Numbered from the stretch's first letter, positions 1 to 8,772 are shown. The stretch: DNA of 52,481 bases from SCGC-AG-212-J23 sp035762345 (GCA_035762345.1 DASTPE010000153.1:1-52481); one strand, 5' to 3'. Numbers and translations are program-made. The notes: a model not told the origin generated them from the letters alone.

Positions 1-1
1 C

Positions 2-1318
2 ACCTTCTTCAAGATCCCGCGCGTCTCGTGGCGCGACCTGGCGCTGATTCTCGTCCCGTTCGTCCTGCTCGTGGCGGCGGCGTTCTGGGTCACGCTGAAA
101 TTCGTGCAGCCGGCGCCGCCCGACACGTTGACGATCACGAGCGGGCCCGAGGGCAGCTCGTACGCCAACATCGCGCAGCGCTACCAGAAGATCCTCGCAC
201 GCCAGGGCGTCAAGCTGACGATCCTGCCCTCGCAGGGCTCGGTCGAGAACCTGAAGCGCCTCGCCGACCCGAAGGCCGGCGTCGACATCGGCTTCGTGCA
301 GGGCGGCGTCGCCGGCCAGGCCGACACGAGCAACCTCTACTCGCTGGGCAGCATTTTCTATACGCCGGTTTATGTCTTCTACCGCGCATCCAGGCCGATC
401 GCGCGGCTCTCCGAGCTTTCCGGCAAGCGTATCGCGATCGGTCGCGAGGGCAGCGGCACGCAGGTCATCGCCACCTCGATCCTCAGGGCGAACGGCATCG
501 AGGGCAAGGACAAGGACGCGACGAAGCTCCTCGATCTGCAGGGCGAGGACGCCGAGCAAGCGCTCGTCCATCGCCAGGCGGACGCGGCGTTCCTCATGGG
601 CGACTCGGCGGCATTCGCCAACGTGCGCGATCTCATCCGCGCCGAGGGCATCCGTCTCTTCAACTTCCAGCAGGGCGACGCCTACGTGCGCCGCTTCCGA
701 TACCTCACCAAGCTCGAGGTTCCCGCCGGCGCGCTCGACCTGGGCAGGAACCTGCCGGCCGAGACGCTGACTCTCGTCTCGCCGACCGTCGAGCTCGTCG
801 CGCGCTCCCACCTGCACCCGGCGCTCTCCGACATGCTGATCGAGGCAGCGCAGCAGGTGCACGGGCGCTCGACGCTCTTCCAGAAAGCCGGCGAGTTCCC
901 AGCGCCGCTCGAGCACGAGTACCGCATCAGCGACGACGCCGCCCGCTACTACAAGTCGGGCAAGACCTTCGCCTACAAGCATCTGCCCTTCTGGCTAGCG
1001 AGCCTCGTCAACCGCGCTATCGTAGTGCTCGTGCCGCTCGCCGTGCTCCTCATTCCGGCCTTTAGGCTGCTGCCCTGGCTCTACCGCTGGCGCATCACCC
1101 AGCGGATCTACCGCCGCTACGCCGAGCTGATGGCGCTCGAGCGCGCCGCCTTCGGCCACACCACGCCGCAGGAACGCGCCGACCTCCTCAAGCACCTCGA
1201 CAAGATCGAGGAGCGCGTCATCACCCTCAAGCTCCCCGGCTCCTTCGCCGACCAGGTCTATCTACTGCGCCAGCACATCGGCTTCGTGCGCTCGCGCCTG
1301 GCGCAAGCGGGAGGATAA
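2..1318 (+). CDS. TAXI-family TRAP transporter binding protein, membrane-anchored (5' partial)
   Basis: This is the solute-binding subunit of a TAXI-type TRAP transporter, which captures a small organic solute outside the inner membrane. The reading frame is open to the left window edge, and a hydrophobic helix (LALILVPFVLLVAAAFW) is already under way at the edge, so the real start lies outside the window; the GTG at 71 falls inside that helix. The TAXI signature follows (ITSGPEGSSYANIAQRYQ, then VDIGFVQGG and GREGSGTQV). Unlike classical soluble binding proteins it has a second membrane segment near the C-terminus (AIVVLVPLAVLLIPAFRLL), followed by a basic, probably cytoplasmic tail of about 80 residues. 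No TRAP membrane subunit is visible in the window. Family assignment is firm; the ligand is unknown. Confidence 0.85.
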   Translation, partial: TFFKIPRVSWRDLALILVPFVLLVAAAFWVTLKFVQPAPPDTLTITSGPEGSSYANIAQRYQKILARQGVKLTILPSQGSVENLKRLADPKAGVDIGFVQGGVAGQADTSNLYSLGSIFYTPVYVFYRASRPIARLSELSGKRIAIGREGSGTQVIATSILRANGIEGKDKDATKLLDLQGEDAEQALVHRQADAAFLMGDSAAFANVRDLIRAEGIRLFNFQQGDAYVRRFRYLTKLEVPAGALDLGRNLPAETLTLVSPTVELVARSHLHPALSDMLIEAAQQVHGRSTLFQKAGEFPAPLEHEYRISDDAARYYKSGKTFAYKHLPFWLASLVNRAIVVLVPLAVLLIPAFRLLPWLYRWRITQRIYRRYAELMALERAAFGHTTPQERADLLKHLDKIEERVITLKLPGSFADQVYLLRQHIGFVRSRLAQAGG

Positions 1319-1344
1319 GCAGGATCCACCGCTGTCGATCCTGC
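1319..1344 (+). terminator. Hairpin directly after the TAXI gene
   Basis: GCAGGATC (1319-1326) pairs perfectly with GATCCTGC (1337-1344) across a 10-nt loop and starts immediately after the stop codon. There is no T-tract, so it could be a transcript-stabilising hairpin rather than an intrinsic terminator. Confidence 0.45.
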
Positions 1345-1458
1345 CCCTCGGCTGACAACATCCCCGCTCAGAGTACGCGCTCGGGGTCATGCTAATGGCC
1401 CGCGGATGTCGGGGAGCCCGCCGGAGAGGCAGCCATGAAGGGCGTCGTGTTTCTCGGG

Positions 1459-1487
1459 AGTCGGGCTCTGACCCTGATTTCCCGACT
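1459..1487. repeat. REP-like palindrome with GGGTCAG core
   Basis: The arms AGTCGGG (1459-1465) and CCCGACT (1481-1487) enclose a loop that contains, on the minus strand, the GGGTCAGAGCCCGA core shared with the elements at 19343 and 49354. It overlaps the stop codon of the cupin gene and lies between two convergent genes, so it may also act as a terminator or 3'-end stabiliser. Confidence 0.6.
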
Positions 1488-1893
1488 AGGCCTTTGAGCC
1501 CCAGGTTTTTTCCCAGTCGCGTCCCAGGAAATCGGTGACGCTGCCCTCGGCCTGGAAGAACTTGTTCGGCGCCTGGAAGATCGCGAGGAAGAGGCCTCCC
1601 TGCGGCCCGGCCCAGGCATGGTGACGGCTGCCAGCGGGGCGCCAGACGAACTGGCCGGCGCGGCACTCGCCCTCCGGGCACATGAGGCTACCTTCCAGGA
1701 CGTAGGTTTGCTCGATCTTCACGTGCTCGTGGTCGGGCAGCTTCGCGCCCGGCGCCATGCGCATGAGAGCGGTAAGTAGACCGGTCTCCTTCTCCACGAG
1801 AAGGGTCTTCTGCTCCACCCCCGGGTAGCGCGTCTTTTCCCACGGCATGCGTTCCACGTCGACGAAACGAGAAGCGAGCTCGGCACGGTTCAT
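1486..1893 (-). CDS. ChrR-like cupin-domain protein
   Basis: A small (135 aa) single-domain cupin resembling the C-terminal cupin of the anti-sigma factor ChrR. The metal-binding motif reads PDHEHVKIEQTYVLEGS, and a second conserved half follows near WRPAGSRHHAWAGPQGG. There is no zinc-binding anti-sigma domain, so I infer a stand-alone metal-binding sensor or enzyme of unknown substrate. The start ATG overlaps the pyk stop by four bases (ATGA), so it is the last gene of the tkt-to-pyk operon. In many relatives this downstream position is occupied by a fructose-bisphosphate aldolase gene, which is absent here. The stop codon lies inside a REP-like palindrome. Confidence 0.75.
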   Translation of the reverse strand: MNRAELASRFVDVERMPWEKTRYPGVEQKTLLVEKETGLLTALMRMAPGAKLPDHEHVKIEQTYVLEGSLMCPEGECRAGQFVWRPAGSRHHAWAGPQGGLFLAIFQAPNKFFQAEGSVTDFLGRDWEKTWGSKA

Positions 1894-3329
1894 GGTTTCA
1901 GGTGCTCCCCGACCTTGACGATCTTCATGGTGTTGGTGCCGCCCGCCTTGCCGATCGGCTCACCGATCGTGAGCACGATGAGGTCGCCCTCTTTCACCAC
2001 CTTGTTGTCGACCAGCACCTTCTCGGCCTCTTGCAGAAGCTCTTCGCGGTCATGGCCGACGTACTTGACCATCAGCGGGAAGACGTCGCGGAAGAGCGCG
2101 CAACGGTAGCGCGTCGCGGTCTGCGAGGTGAGCGCATAGATGGGCACGCCGCAGTTCAGCCGGCTCATCCATAGCGCGGTCGATCCCGACTCGGTAAGCG
2201 CGGCGATGCATTTCACCTTGAGGTGGTACGCGGTGAAGAGAGCCGCCATCGCAATCGACTGGTCAACGCGCGTGAACACGCGGTTGAGAAAGTCCTGCTC
2301 CAGGTTGAGCGGCTGGGTCTGCTCGGCCTCCACGCAGATGCGGTCCATCGCCTCGATCACTTCGACCGGGTAGCGCCCGCTCGCGGTCTCGGCCGAGAGC
2401 ATCACGGCGTCGGTGCCGTCAAGCACCGCGTTCGCCACGTCCGAGACCTCGGCGCGCGTCGGCACCGGGCTCGAGATCATCGACTCCATCATTTGGGTCG
2501 CCGTGATCGTCAGCTTGTTTTGCGCGCGAGCGAGGCGAATCATCTTCTTTTGCAGCGCGGGTACCGAAGCGTCCCCGACCTCGACCGCAAGGTCGCCGCG
2601 CGCCACCATGATCCCGTCCGAGCCGCGCATGATGTCGATGAGCGCGGCCTCGCCCACGGCTTCGGCGCGCTCGATCTTTGCAACCAGGAAAGCCTTGCCG
2701 CCCGCGGCGCGCATGAGCTCGCGCGCCATGTACATGTCGGCGCCGGTTTTCGGAAAAGAGACCGCGAGGAAGTCCGCCTGCAGCTTGACGGCGGTCTTGA
2801 TGTCTTCCATGTCCTTCGCCGTGAGCGCCGGCGCGGTCAGCCCGCCGCCCTGTCGGTTGATCCCCTTGTTATTGGAGAGCACGCCGCCGTGGCGCACCAC
2901 CGTGTGCACTTCGTCGCCGCGTACATCGGTGACCTCGAGCACGATCTTGCCGTCGTCGAGAAGGAGCAGCGCGCCCGGCTCGACGTCTCGCGGCAGCTCC
3001 TTGTAGTCCAGACCGACGCGATGGCCGTCGCCGATCTCGGCTCCCGCATCCAGGATGAAGCGCTGGCCTTTCTCGAGGGTCGTTTTTCCTTCGCGAAACT
3101 TGCCGATGCGAATCTTGGGCCCCTGCAGGTCGCACATGATCGCCACCGTGCGTCCGGCTTTCGCCGAGATTTCCTTTACCTGGTTGGCGCGCCTGAGATG
3201 GTCCTCTGCGGTGCCGTGCGAGAAGTTGAGCCGCACCACGTCCACGCCGGCGCGGATCATGCGCTCGAGCGTCGCCGGCTCGCTCGAAGCGGGACCTAGG
3301 GTCGCGACGATCTTGGTACTGCGCAACAT
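1890..3329 (-). CDS. pyk: Pyruvate kinase
   Basis: Catalyses phosphoenolpyruvate + ADP to pyruvate + ATP, the last step of glycolysis, in the cytoplasm. The 479-aa protein starts MLRSTKIVATLGPASS and shows the family blocks in order: RLNFSHG, the CDLQGPKIRIG strand, the catalytic-lysine region (AKIERAEAV), DGIMVARGDLAVEVG, and the PTRAEVSDVANAVLDGTDA helix. The C-terminal allosteric domain is complete. It lies 20 bp downstream of the maoC-like gene and overlaps the cupin gene, in an operon that also carries tkt, gap and pgk. Confidence 0.97.
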   Translation of the reverse strand: MLRSTKIVATLGPASSEPATLERMIRAGVDVVRLNFSHGTAEDHLRRANQVKEISAKAGRTVAIMCDLQGPKIRIGKFREGKTTLEKGQRFILDAGAEIGDGHRVGLDYKELPRDVEPGALLLLDDGKIVLEVTDVRGDEVHTVVRHGGVLSNNKGINRQGGGLTAPALTAKDMEDIKTAVKLQADFLAVSFPKTGADMYMARELMRAAGGKAFLVAKIERAEAVGEAALIDIMRGSDGIMVARGDLAVEVGDASVPALQKKMIRLARAQNKLTITATQMMESMISSPVPTRAEVSDVANAVLDGTDAVMLSAETASGRYPVEVIEAMDRICVEAEQTQPLNLEQDFLNRVFTRVDQSIAMAALFTAYHLKVKCIAALTESGSTALWMSRLNCGVPIYALTSQTATRYRCALFRDVFPLMVKYVGHDREELLQEAEKVLVDNKVVKEGDLIVLTIGEPIGKAGGTNTMKIVKVGEHLKP

Positions 3330-3349
3330 GAGGGAAAGTCCGCCGGAGT

Positions 3350-4144
3350 TTAACTGATCCAGCCCCGCTCGATGACCGCCTCACCTTTCTCGCTGCGCGT
3401 CTCGAAGGCAATCGACGTGCCATCGGCGAATGCGTGCACGGAAAGCGTGCTCGGCATCAGCACCATGCCGGCGAACCGGCAGCGCACGCGCCTCAGATAG
3501 CTTTTTCCGAAGAAGGACATCACGCGGGAGATCGATAGCGCCAATGTTGCGGTGCCGTGCAGGATGATCCCTGGAAGGCTTGACGCGCGCGCGTACTCCG
3601 GATCGGTGTGGATCGGGTTCCAGATGCGCGCGCATTCGGTGTACACGTGGGCGGCGGTTGCCGCGACCGAAACATCGCCTATTTGTCTGAGGCCTTGGGA
3701 ATGCTCCGGTGGATCCTCGACTTCTTCGATCGCACGCCGGCCGCCTTCGAGGACAACGCCGCGGTAAAGCATGCCGTAGTCGCTCGTACTTACCGGCTCG
3801 CCGTCCGCGCCGTGCGCCGCAAGTCGGATGGTGACGAAAGCACCCGGCTTGCGCTGCTCCGCGTTAAGGACGCGTGCAGCGGTGGTGAGCGTCTCGTCTG
3901 CCCGGGGAGAGCGATAGATCACGAGATCGTGCTGGGCGTGCACGAGCTGCACGTTGAGCGCCTGCAGGCCGGTCGCCTCGCGCAGCGCGCGCGTAGCGTC
4001 CCACTCGTAGCACACCGGAAAGAGCGGATGCGGCGTAGCGCTCACCTCGCCGAGCGCGGCGTTGTAGGCCATGATCCAGCGCTTGTCGACGCGGACGCTC
4101 TCGGCGCGCGCCTCGCGGCCGACGATGTCGGCGCTGATTTTCAA
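3350..4144 (-). CDS. MaoC-like double hot-dog acyl dehydratase
   Basis: A 264-aa protein of the MaoC/hydratase-2 superfamily, which hydrates or dehydrates acyl thioesters. The C-terminal half carries RIWNPIHTDPEYA followed by LPGIILHGTATLAL, matching the hydratase-2 block. The usual catalytic Asp of the GDxNPxH signature is replaced: the residues before NPIH are RIW instead of GDx. The histidine is kept. The N-terminal half is a degenerate hot-dog domain. Translation starts at TTG, which overlaps the yjbQ stop as TTGA. Its place between pgk and pyk is unusual for a fatty-acid enzyme. Substrate unknown; activity may differ from classical hydratases. Confidence 0.8.
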   Translation of the reverse strand: MKISADIVGREARAESVRVDKRWIMAYNAALGEVSATPHPLFPVCYEWDATRALREATGLQALNVQLVHAQHDLVIYRSPRADETLTTAARVLNAEQRKPGAFVTIRLAAHGADGEPVSTSDYGMLYRGVVLEGGRRAIEEVEDPPEHSQGLRQIGDVSVAATAAHVYTECARIWNPIHTDPEYARASSLPGIILHGTATLALSISRVMSFFGKSYLRRVRCRFAGMVLMPSTLSVHAFADGTSIAFETRSEKGEAVIERGWIS

Positions 4145-4545
4145 ACGACGTGCACGACGACTTCCCGGCGCGAGCCATGGCGACGGTGCTCCCAGAGATA
4201 GATGCCCTGCCAGGTGCCGAGCGCCAAGCGCTTCTTCATGACGGGAATCGACAGCGAGGTGGCGGTGAGCGCGGCCTTGATGTGCGAAGGCATATCGTCC
4301 GGGCCCTCAGTGTCGTGCTCGTAGAACGGATCGCCCTCGGGCACCAGGCGGTTCAGCCAGCGCTCGAGGTCGCGCTTCGCCGAGGGATCGGCGTTTTCCT
4401 GGATCACCAGGCTGGCCGAGGTGTGACGAACGAATACCGTGCACAGCCCTTCTTCGATTCCGGCATTGGCCACGACCGCGTTCACGGTCGGCGTAATTTC
4501 GAGCAGACCCTGGCCGGAGGTCTCGACAACGAGTTGCTTAACCAT
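4141..4545 (-). CDS. yjbQ: YjbQ/UPF0047 family protein
   Basis: A 134-aa member of the UPF0047 family; the E. coli homologue has weak thiamine-phosphate synthase activity, but the physiological role is unsettled. The hallmark blocks are present: RHTSASLVIQENAD, the PDDMPSHIKAAL helix, and GTWQGIYLWEHR near the C-terminus. The start overlaps the end of pgk by 8 bp and the stop overlaps the TTG of the maoC-like gene, so it should be translated with the glycolytic operon. Family is clear; function in this operon is not. Confidence 0.88.
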   Translation of the reverse strand: MVKQLVVETSGQGLLEITPTVNAVVANAGIEEGLCTVFVRHTSASLVIQENADPSAKRDLERWLNRLVPEGDPFYEHDTEGPDDMPSHIKAALTATSLSIPVMKKRLALGTWQGIYLWEHRRHGSRREVVVHVV

Positions 4546-5680
4546 TTGCGCGCGCTTCGAGGGCGGCTACGGCGGGGAGCCGCTTGCCCTCCAGGAATTC
4601 GAGGAATGCGCCGCCCGCGGTCGAAATGTAGTCGATGCGCTTGTCGACTTTGAATTTGTGGATAGCGGCGACGGTGTCGCCGCCGCCGGCGATCGAGAAC
4701 GCCTCGGATCCCGCGATCGCCTTGGCGAGCGCTTGCGTGCCCTTGGAAAAAGGTTCTTTCTCGAATACGCCTACCGGTCCGTTCCAGACGATGGTGCCGG
4801 CTTTCCTGAGCTCGGCGGCGAAAGCCTTGGCCGTCTCGGGACCGATGTCCAGGATCATCTCGTCCTTCCCGACCGCCGCGACCGGCTTTACCTTGCCGCT
4901 TTCAACCACCACATCGCTGGGCAGCGGCACATTCGTCTTCTTCATGATGCGCTTCGCCTCGCCGGCGAGGTCAGGCTCGGCGAGCGATTTCCCGATCGGC
5001 TTACCGGCGGCGAGAAGGAAGGTATTGGCGATTCCGCCGCCGACGATCAGGCTGTCGACCTTGTTCGCGAGCTCGCCCAGCACCGTGAGCTTCGTCGAGA
5101 CCTTGGATCCGCCTACGATCGCGATCAGTGGCCGCTGTGGATTCGCGAGCGCCTTGCCCAGCGCGTCGAGCTCGGCGGCCATCAGCGGACCCGCGCACGC
5201 CACCTTGGCAAAGCGTGCCACGCCGTGGGTAGTGGCTTCGGCCCGATGCGCGGTGCCGAAGGCGTCATTGACGTAAACGTCGCACAGCGAGGCGATCTTG
5301 CGCGCGAGATCGGGGTCGTCGCTTTTCTCACCCTTGTTTACCCGGCAGTTCTCTAGCATCACTACCTCGCCGGGCTGCACTTCGACGCTGTTTACCCAGC
5401 CACGGACAAGCGGGATTTTGACTTTCAGCAGAGAACTCAATCGTTCCGCTACTGGAGCAAGCGAGTCCTCGGGCTTCAGCTCCCCTTCAGTGGGTCGGCC
5501 GAGGTGCGAGGTGACCATCACTGCCGCGCCCTGATCGAGGGCGTGCTTGATGGCCGGGACAGAGGCGCGGATGCGCGTGTCGTCGGTGATGCGGCCGTCC
5601 TCGATCGGGACGTTGAGGTCGCAGCGGACAAAGACCCGCTTTCCGCGCAGGTCCACATCCGACATCCGCCTGAACTTCAT
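4538..5680 (-). CDS. pgk: Phosphoglycerate kinase
   Basis: Interconverts 1,3-bisphosphoglycerate + ADP and 3-phosphoglycerate + ATP. The 380-aa protein has the N-terminal block RGKRVFVRCDLNVP, the substrate-binding TSHLGRPTEGE, the hinge region (AIVGGSKVSTKL), and the C-terminal nucleotide-binding glycines (SIAGGGDTVAAI and YISTAGGAFLEFLEGK). The length is slightly short for the family but no block is missing. It starts 13 bp after the gap stop, consistent with co-transcription. Confidence 0.97.
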   Translation of the reverse strand: MKFRRMSDVDLRGKRVFVRCDLNVPIEDGRITDDTRIRASVPAIKHALDQGAAVMVTSHLGRPTEGELKPEDSLAPVAERLSSLLKVKIPLVRGWVNSVEVQPGEVVMLENCRVNKGEKSDDPDLARKIASLCDVYVNDAFGTAHRAEATTHGVARFAKVACAGPLMAAELDALGKALANPQRPLIAIVGGSKVSTKLTVLGELANKVDSLIVGGGIANTFLLAAGKPIGKSLAEPDLAGEAKRIMKKTNVPLPSDVVVESGKVKPVAAVGKDEMILDIGPETAKAFAAELRKAGTIVWNGPVGVFEKEPFSKGTQALAKAIAGSEAFSIAGGGDTVAAIHKFKVDKRIDYISTAGGAFLEFLEGKRLPAVAALEARANG

Positions 5681-5693
5681 GCGGCCTCGACTT

Positions 5694-6719
5694 CTACTTC
5701 GCGGCTACGGCTCCCACTTCCGCGAAAACCGCCGCGACGTCGAGCATCCGGTTCGAGAAGCCCCACTCGTTGTCGTACCACGAGGACACCTTGACGAGCG
5801 TGCCGTCGGAGACGCGGGTGAGCGTCGAGTCGAAGATCGAGCTCGCCGGGTTATGGTTGAAGTCCGATGACACGAGCGGCTCGGTGCTGTACTCGAGGAT
5901 TCCTTTCAGGTCGGAGTCGCAGGCTTGCTTCACCGCGCGATTCACCTCCTCGACGGTGGTGGACTTCTTCGCCACGAACGTGAGGTCGACGATCGAGACG
6001 TTGATCGTCGGCACGCGGATCGAGTAGCCGTCCAGCTTGCCGTTGAGATGCGGAAGCACGAGGCCGACCGCCGCGGCAGCGCCGGTCTTGGTCGGGATCA
6101 TGTTGTGCGTCGCCGAACGCGCGCGGCGTAGATCCTTGTGGTACACGTCGGTCAGCACCTGGTCGTTGGTGAACGAATGGATCGTGTTCATCAACCCGGA
6201 TGACACTCCGATGCGGTCGTCGATCGCCTTCACGAGCGGCGCGAGGCAGTTCGTAGTGCACGACGCGTTCGAAATGACGGTATCCCCCTCTTTCAAGGAG
6301 GCATGGTTAACCCCAAAAACGACCGTGCGGTCGACATCCTTCTCGCCGGGCGCCGAGATAATCACCTTGCGCGCGCCCGCCTGGAGATGCGCGCCTGCCT
6401 TCGCTTTGCTGGCGAAGAGGCCGGTGCACTCCATCACAATGTCCACGCCAAGTGTGTGCCACGGCAGCTTGGCCGGATCGCGCTCCGCTAGCACGTGGAT
6501 GGGATCGCCGTTTACAACAATAGTTTTCTCTCTGACTTCTACCCGTGCCGGGAACGACCCATGAGCGGTGTCGTGCTTCAGTAGATGCGCGTTGGTATGC
6601 GCGTCGCCCAGGTCGTTCACCGCGACGAACTGAATGTCATGCTTCTTGCCGCTCTCGTAGTGGGCGCGAAGAACCATGCGCCCGATACGCCCGAAACCGT
6701 TGATTGCTACCTTGATCAT
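5694..6719 (-). CDS. gap: Glyceraldehyde-3-phosphate dehydrogenase, type I
   Basis: Oxidatively phosphorylates glyceraldehyde 3-phosphate with NAD. The 341-aa protein begins MIKVAINGFGRIGR (Rossmann glycines) and has the catalytic block SNASCTTNCLAP with the active cysteine near residue 154, and a C-terminal SWYDNEWGFSNRM. I chose the ATG at 6719 because homology starts there and it overlaps the tkt stop by four bases (ATGA). The frame stays open upstream, but that stretch is antisense-like shadow inside tkt. Confidence 0.97.
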   Translation of the reverse strand: MIKVAINGFGRIGRMVLRAHYESGKKHDIQFVAVNDLGDAHTNAHLLKHDTAHGSFPARVEVREKTIVVNGDPIHVLAERDPAKLPWHTLGVDIVMECTGLFASKAKAGAHLQAGARKVIISAPGEKDVDRTVVFGVNHASLKEGDTVISNASCTTNCLAPLVKAIDDRIGVSSGLMNTIHSFTNDQVLTDVYHKDLRRARSATHNMIPTKTGAAAAVGLVLPHLNGKLDGYSIRVPTINVSIVDLTFVAKKSTTVEEVNRAVKQACDSDLKGILEYSTEPLVSSDFNHNPASSIFDSTLTRVSDGTLVKVSSWYDNEWGFSNRMLDVAAVFAEVGAVAAK

Positions 6720-8734
6720 TGCAATATGCTCCTCACAGCTTTTGCCACGTTTTCCGGAGTGAAGCCGAGGTGCTTGAACACGTCGGCGGCCGGCGCCGAC
6801 TCGCCGTAGCGATCGATACCGACGACTGCGCCTTCGAGCCCGACGTACTTGCGCCAATAATCGCTGACGCCCGCCTCGACCGCTACCTTTGGGAGTCCTC
6901 GCGGCAGCACCAAGTTCCTGTATTCCGGCGGCTGTCGGTCGAAATGCGTAGTCGAGGGCATGGACACCACGCGGACCGGGATGCCCGCCTCGGCCAGCAG
7001 TTTCTGCGCGCCCAGCGCGAGCGCGACTTCCGACCCGGTCGCGATGACGACGGCTCTCGCTCCAGCCGCGTCCGAGAGGACGTAGCCGCCTTTTGCGATG
7101 TCTTCCAGGGATTGCCGTTTCACGAAGGGGACGTTCTGCCGAGTGAGCAACAGCGCCGTCGGGCCGTTGTTGCGCCGCAGGGCCGCACCCCAGGCGACCG
7201 CGGTCTCCACCGTATCGCACGGACGCCAGATCTCCATGTTCGGTATGAGGCGCAGGCTCGCCGCGTGCTCGATGGGCTGGTGCGTCGGACCGTCCTCGCC
7301 CAGTCCGATCGAATCGTGGGTGAACACATAAATGACGCGCAGCTGCATGAGAGCGGCGAGGCGAACGGCGTTGCGCGCGTAGTCGGAGAAGACGAGGAAC
7401 GTGCCGCCGTATGGGATAAAGCCGCCGTGCAGCGCGACGCCGTTCATCATGGCGCACATCCCGAACTCTCGTACACCGTAGAAGATGTGGTTGCCGGCTT
7501 GCGGGATGCCCGGCTCGAGCGCCTTCGAAGCCTTGACCATCGTCAAGTTTGAGCCTGTCAGGTCGGCCGAGCCGCCCAGCAGCTCCGGCAGCTTCGGCTT
7601 AAGGGCCTCGAGGACGTTCTGCGAGGCCTTGCGCGTGGCGAGCGCTTCCTCCTTCTGCACGGCCTCGGCGAGCAACGCGCCAAGCGCATCGCCGAAAGCC
7701 GCTGGCAACTCGCCCTTGACCCGGCGGTTGAATTCGCCCGCTTCGGCCGGGAACTGCTTTTCGTATTCCCTGAGCGTGCGATTCCAGCGCCTTTGGGCGC
7801 GCTTACCCGCCTCCCGGGCGTCCCAGCCCTGCCGCACGTACTCGGGGATCTCGAACGGCGCGTGCGTCCAGCCGATCGCCTGGCGCGTTGCCGCCACCTC
7901 GTCGGCGCCGAGCGGAGCGCCATGCGCGGAGCCGGTGTTCGCCTTTTTCGGCGCACCCTTGGCGATCACCGTCTTGCAGCAGATGAGCGTCGGACGGGCT
8001 TTCTGCCGCTTCGCCTTACGGATCGCCCGGTCTACGGCCTCGACGTCGTGCCCGTCCACGTTAGCGATCACCTGCCAGCCGTAGGCGGCGAAGCGCTTGG
8101 GCACGTCGTCGGTGTACCAGTGGGCAATGTGGCCTTTCTCCGAGTCGATCGAGATGCCGTTGTCGTCATAGAAGGCGATCAGCTTGCCGAGGCCCAGCGT
8201 GCCCGCGAACGACCCGGCTTCGTGCGAGATGCCCTCCATCATGCAGCCGTCGCCCATGAAGACGTACGTGTGGTGGTCGACAAGGCTGAGCCCCGGTCGG
8301 TTGTACTGCGCGGCGAGCAACTTCTCCGCGAGCGCCATGCCGACCGCGTTGGCGAAACCCTGCCCGAGGGGTCCGGTAGTGGTCTCGACGCCGGGCGCGC
8401 AGCCGCGCTCGGGGTGCCCGGGGGTCTTCGAGCCGAGTTGGCGGAAGCGGCGCAGCTCCGCCATCGGAAGCTCGTAGCCGGTGAGATGCAGCAGGCTGTA
8501 GAGCAGCATCGACCCGTGGCCGTTGGACAGCACAAAACGGTCGCGGTTGAGCCAGTCGGGATTCGCCGGGTTGTGGCGCAGGTGCCGCTTCCAGAGCGCC
8601 ACCGCGATCTCTGCCATGCCCATCGGCATGCCCGGGTGGCCGGATTTTGCGGCTTCCACCGCGTCCATCGCGAGTGCGCGAAGCGAATTGGCGAGCTCGG
8701 CCTCGGAAGCCTTGGCCGTTACGGACGAATCCAT
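6716..8734 (-). CDS. tkt: Transketolase
   Basis: Transfers two-carbon units between sugar phosphates in the pentose phosphate and Calvin cycles, using thiamine diphosphate. The 672-aa protein shows the N-terminal SGHPGMPMGMAEIA block, the TPP motif (FMGDGCMMEGISHEA through FYDDNGISID), and the second-domain blocks (THDSIGLGEDGPTHQPIEHA, then ATGSEVALA). The frame is open for another 200 codons upstream, but homology starts at MDSSVTAK (8734), next to a TATAAT box. It is the first gene of the operon leading to gap, pgk and pyk. No recognisable Shine-Dalgarno sequence precedes it. Confidence 0.96.
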   Translation of the reverse strand: MDSSVTAKASEAELANSLRALAMDAVEAAKSGHPGMPMGMAEIAVALWKRHLRHNPANPDWLNRDRFVLSNGHGSMLLYSLLHLTGYELPMAELRRFRQLGSKTPGHPERGCAPGVETTTGPLGQGFANAVGMALAEKLLAAQYNRPGLSLVDHHTYVFMGDGCMMEGISHEAGSFAGTLGLGKLIAFYDDNGISIDSEKGHIAHWYTDDVPKRFAAYGWQVIANVDGHDVEAVDRAIRKAKRQKARPTLICCKTVIAKGAPKKANTGSAHGAPLGADEVAATRQAIGWTHAPFEIPEYVRQGWDAREAGKRAQRRWNRTLREYEKQFPAEAGEFNRRVKGELPAAFGDALGALLAEAVQKEEALATRKASQNVLEALKPKLPELLGGSADLTGSNLTMVKASKALEPGIPQAGNHIFYGVREFGMCAMMNGVALHGGFIPYGGTFLVFSDYARNAVRLAALMQLRVIYVFTHDSIGLGEDGPTHQPIEHAASLRLIPNMEIWRPCDTVETAVAWGAALRRNNGPTALLLTRQNVPFVKRQSLEDIAKGGYVLSDAAGARAVVIATGSEVALALGAQKLLAEAGIPVRVVSMPSTTHFDRQPPEYRNLVLPRGLPKVAVEAGVSDYWRKYVGLEGAVVGIDRYGESAPAADVFKHLGFTPENVAKAVRSILQ

Positions 8735-8746
8735 CGGAAGCGGCAA

Positions 8747-8754
8747 ATTATACT
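8747..8754. promoter_or_regulatory. Symmetric -10 element between tkt and nudC
   Basis: ATTATACT reads as TATAAT on the minus strand (8752 to 8747, 12 nt before the tkt ATG) and as TATACT on the plus strand (8749-8754, 18 nt before the nudC ATG). No good -35 hexamer is visible on either side. The whole intergenic space is 38 bp, so the two transcripts would have very short leaders. Confidence 0.5.
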
Positions 8755-8772
8755 CACCGCGATAGGGCCTAA

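Noticed and set aside
2223..3299. Open frame on the plus strand opposite pyk
   Set aside because: Antisense shadow of a clear pyruvate kinase gene, no recognisable domain.
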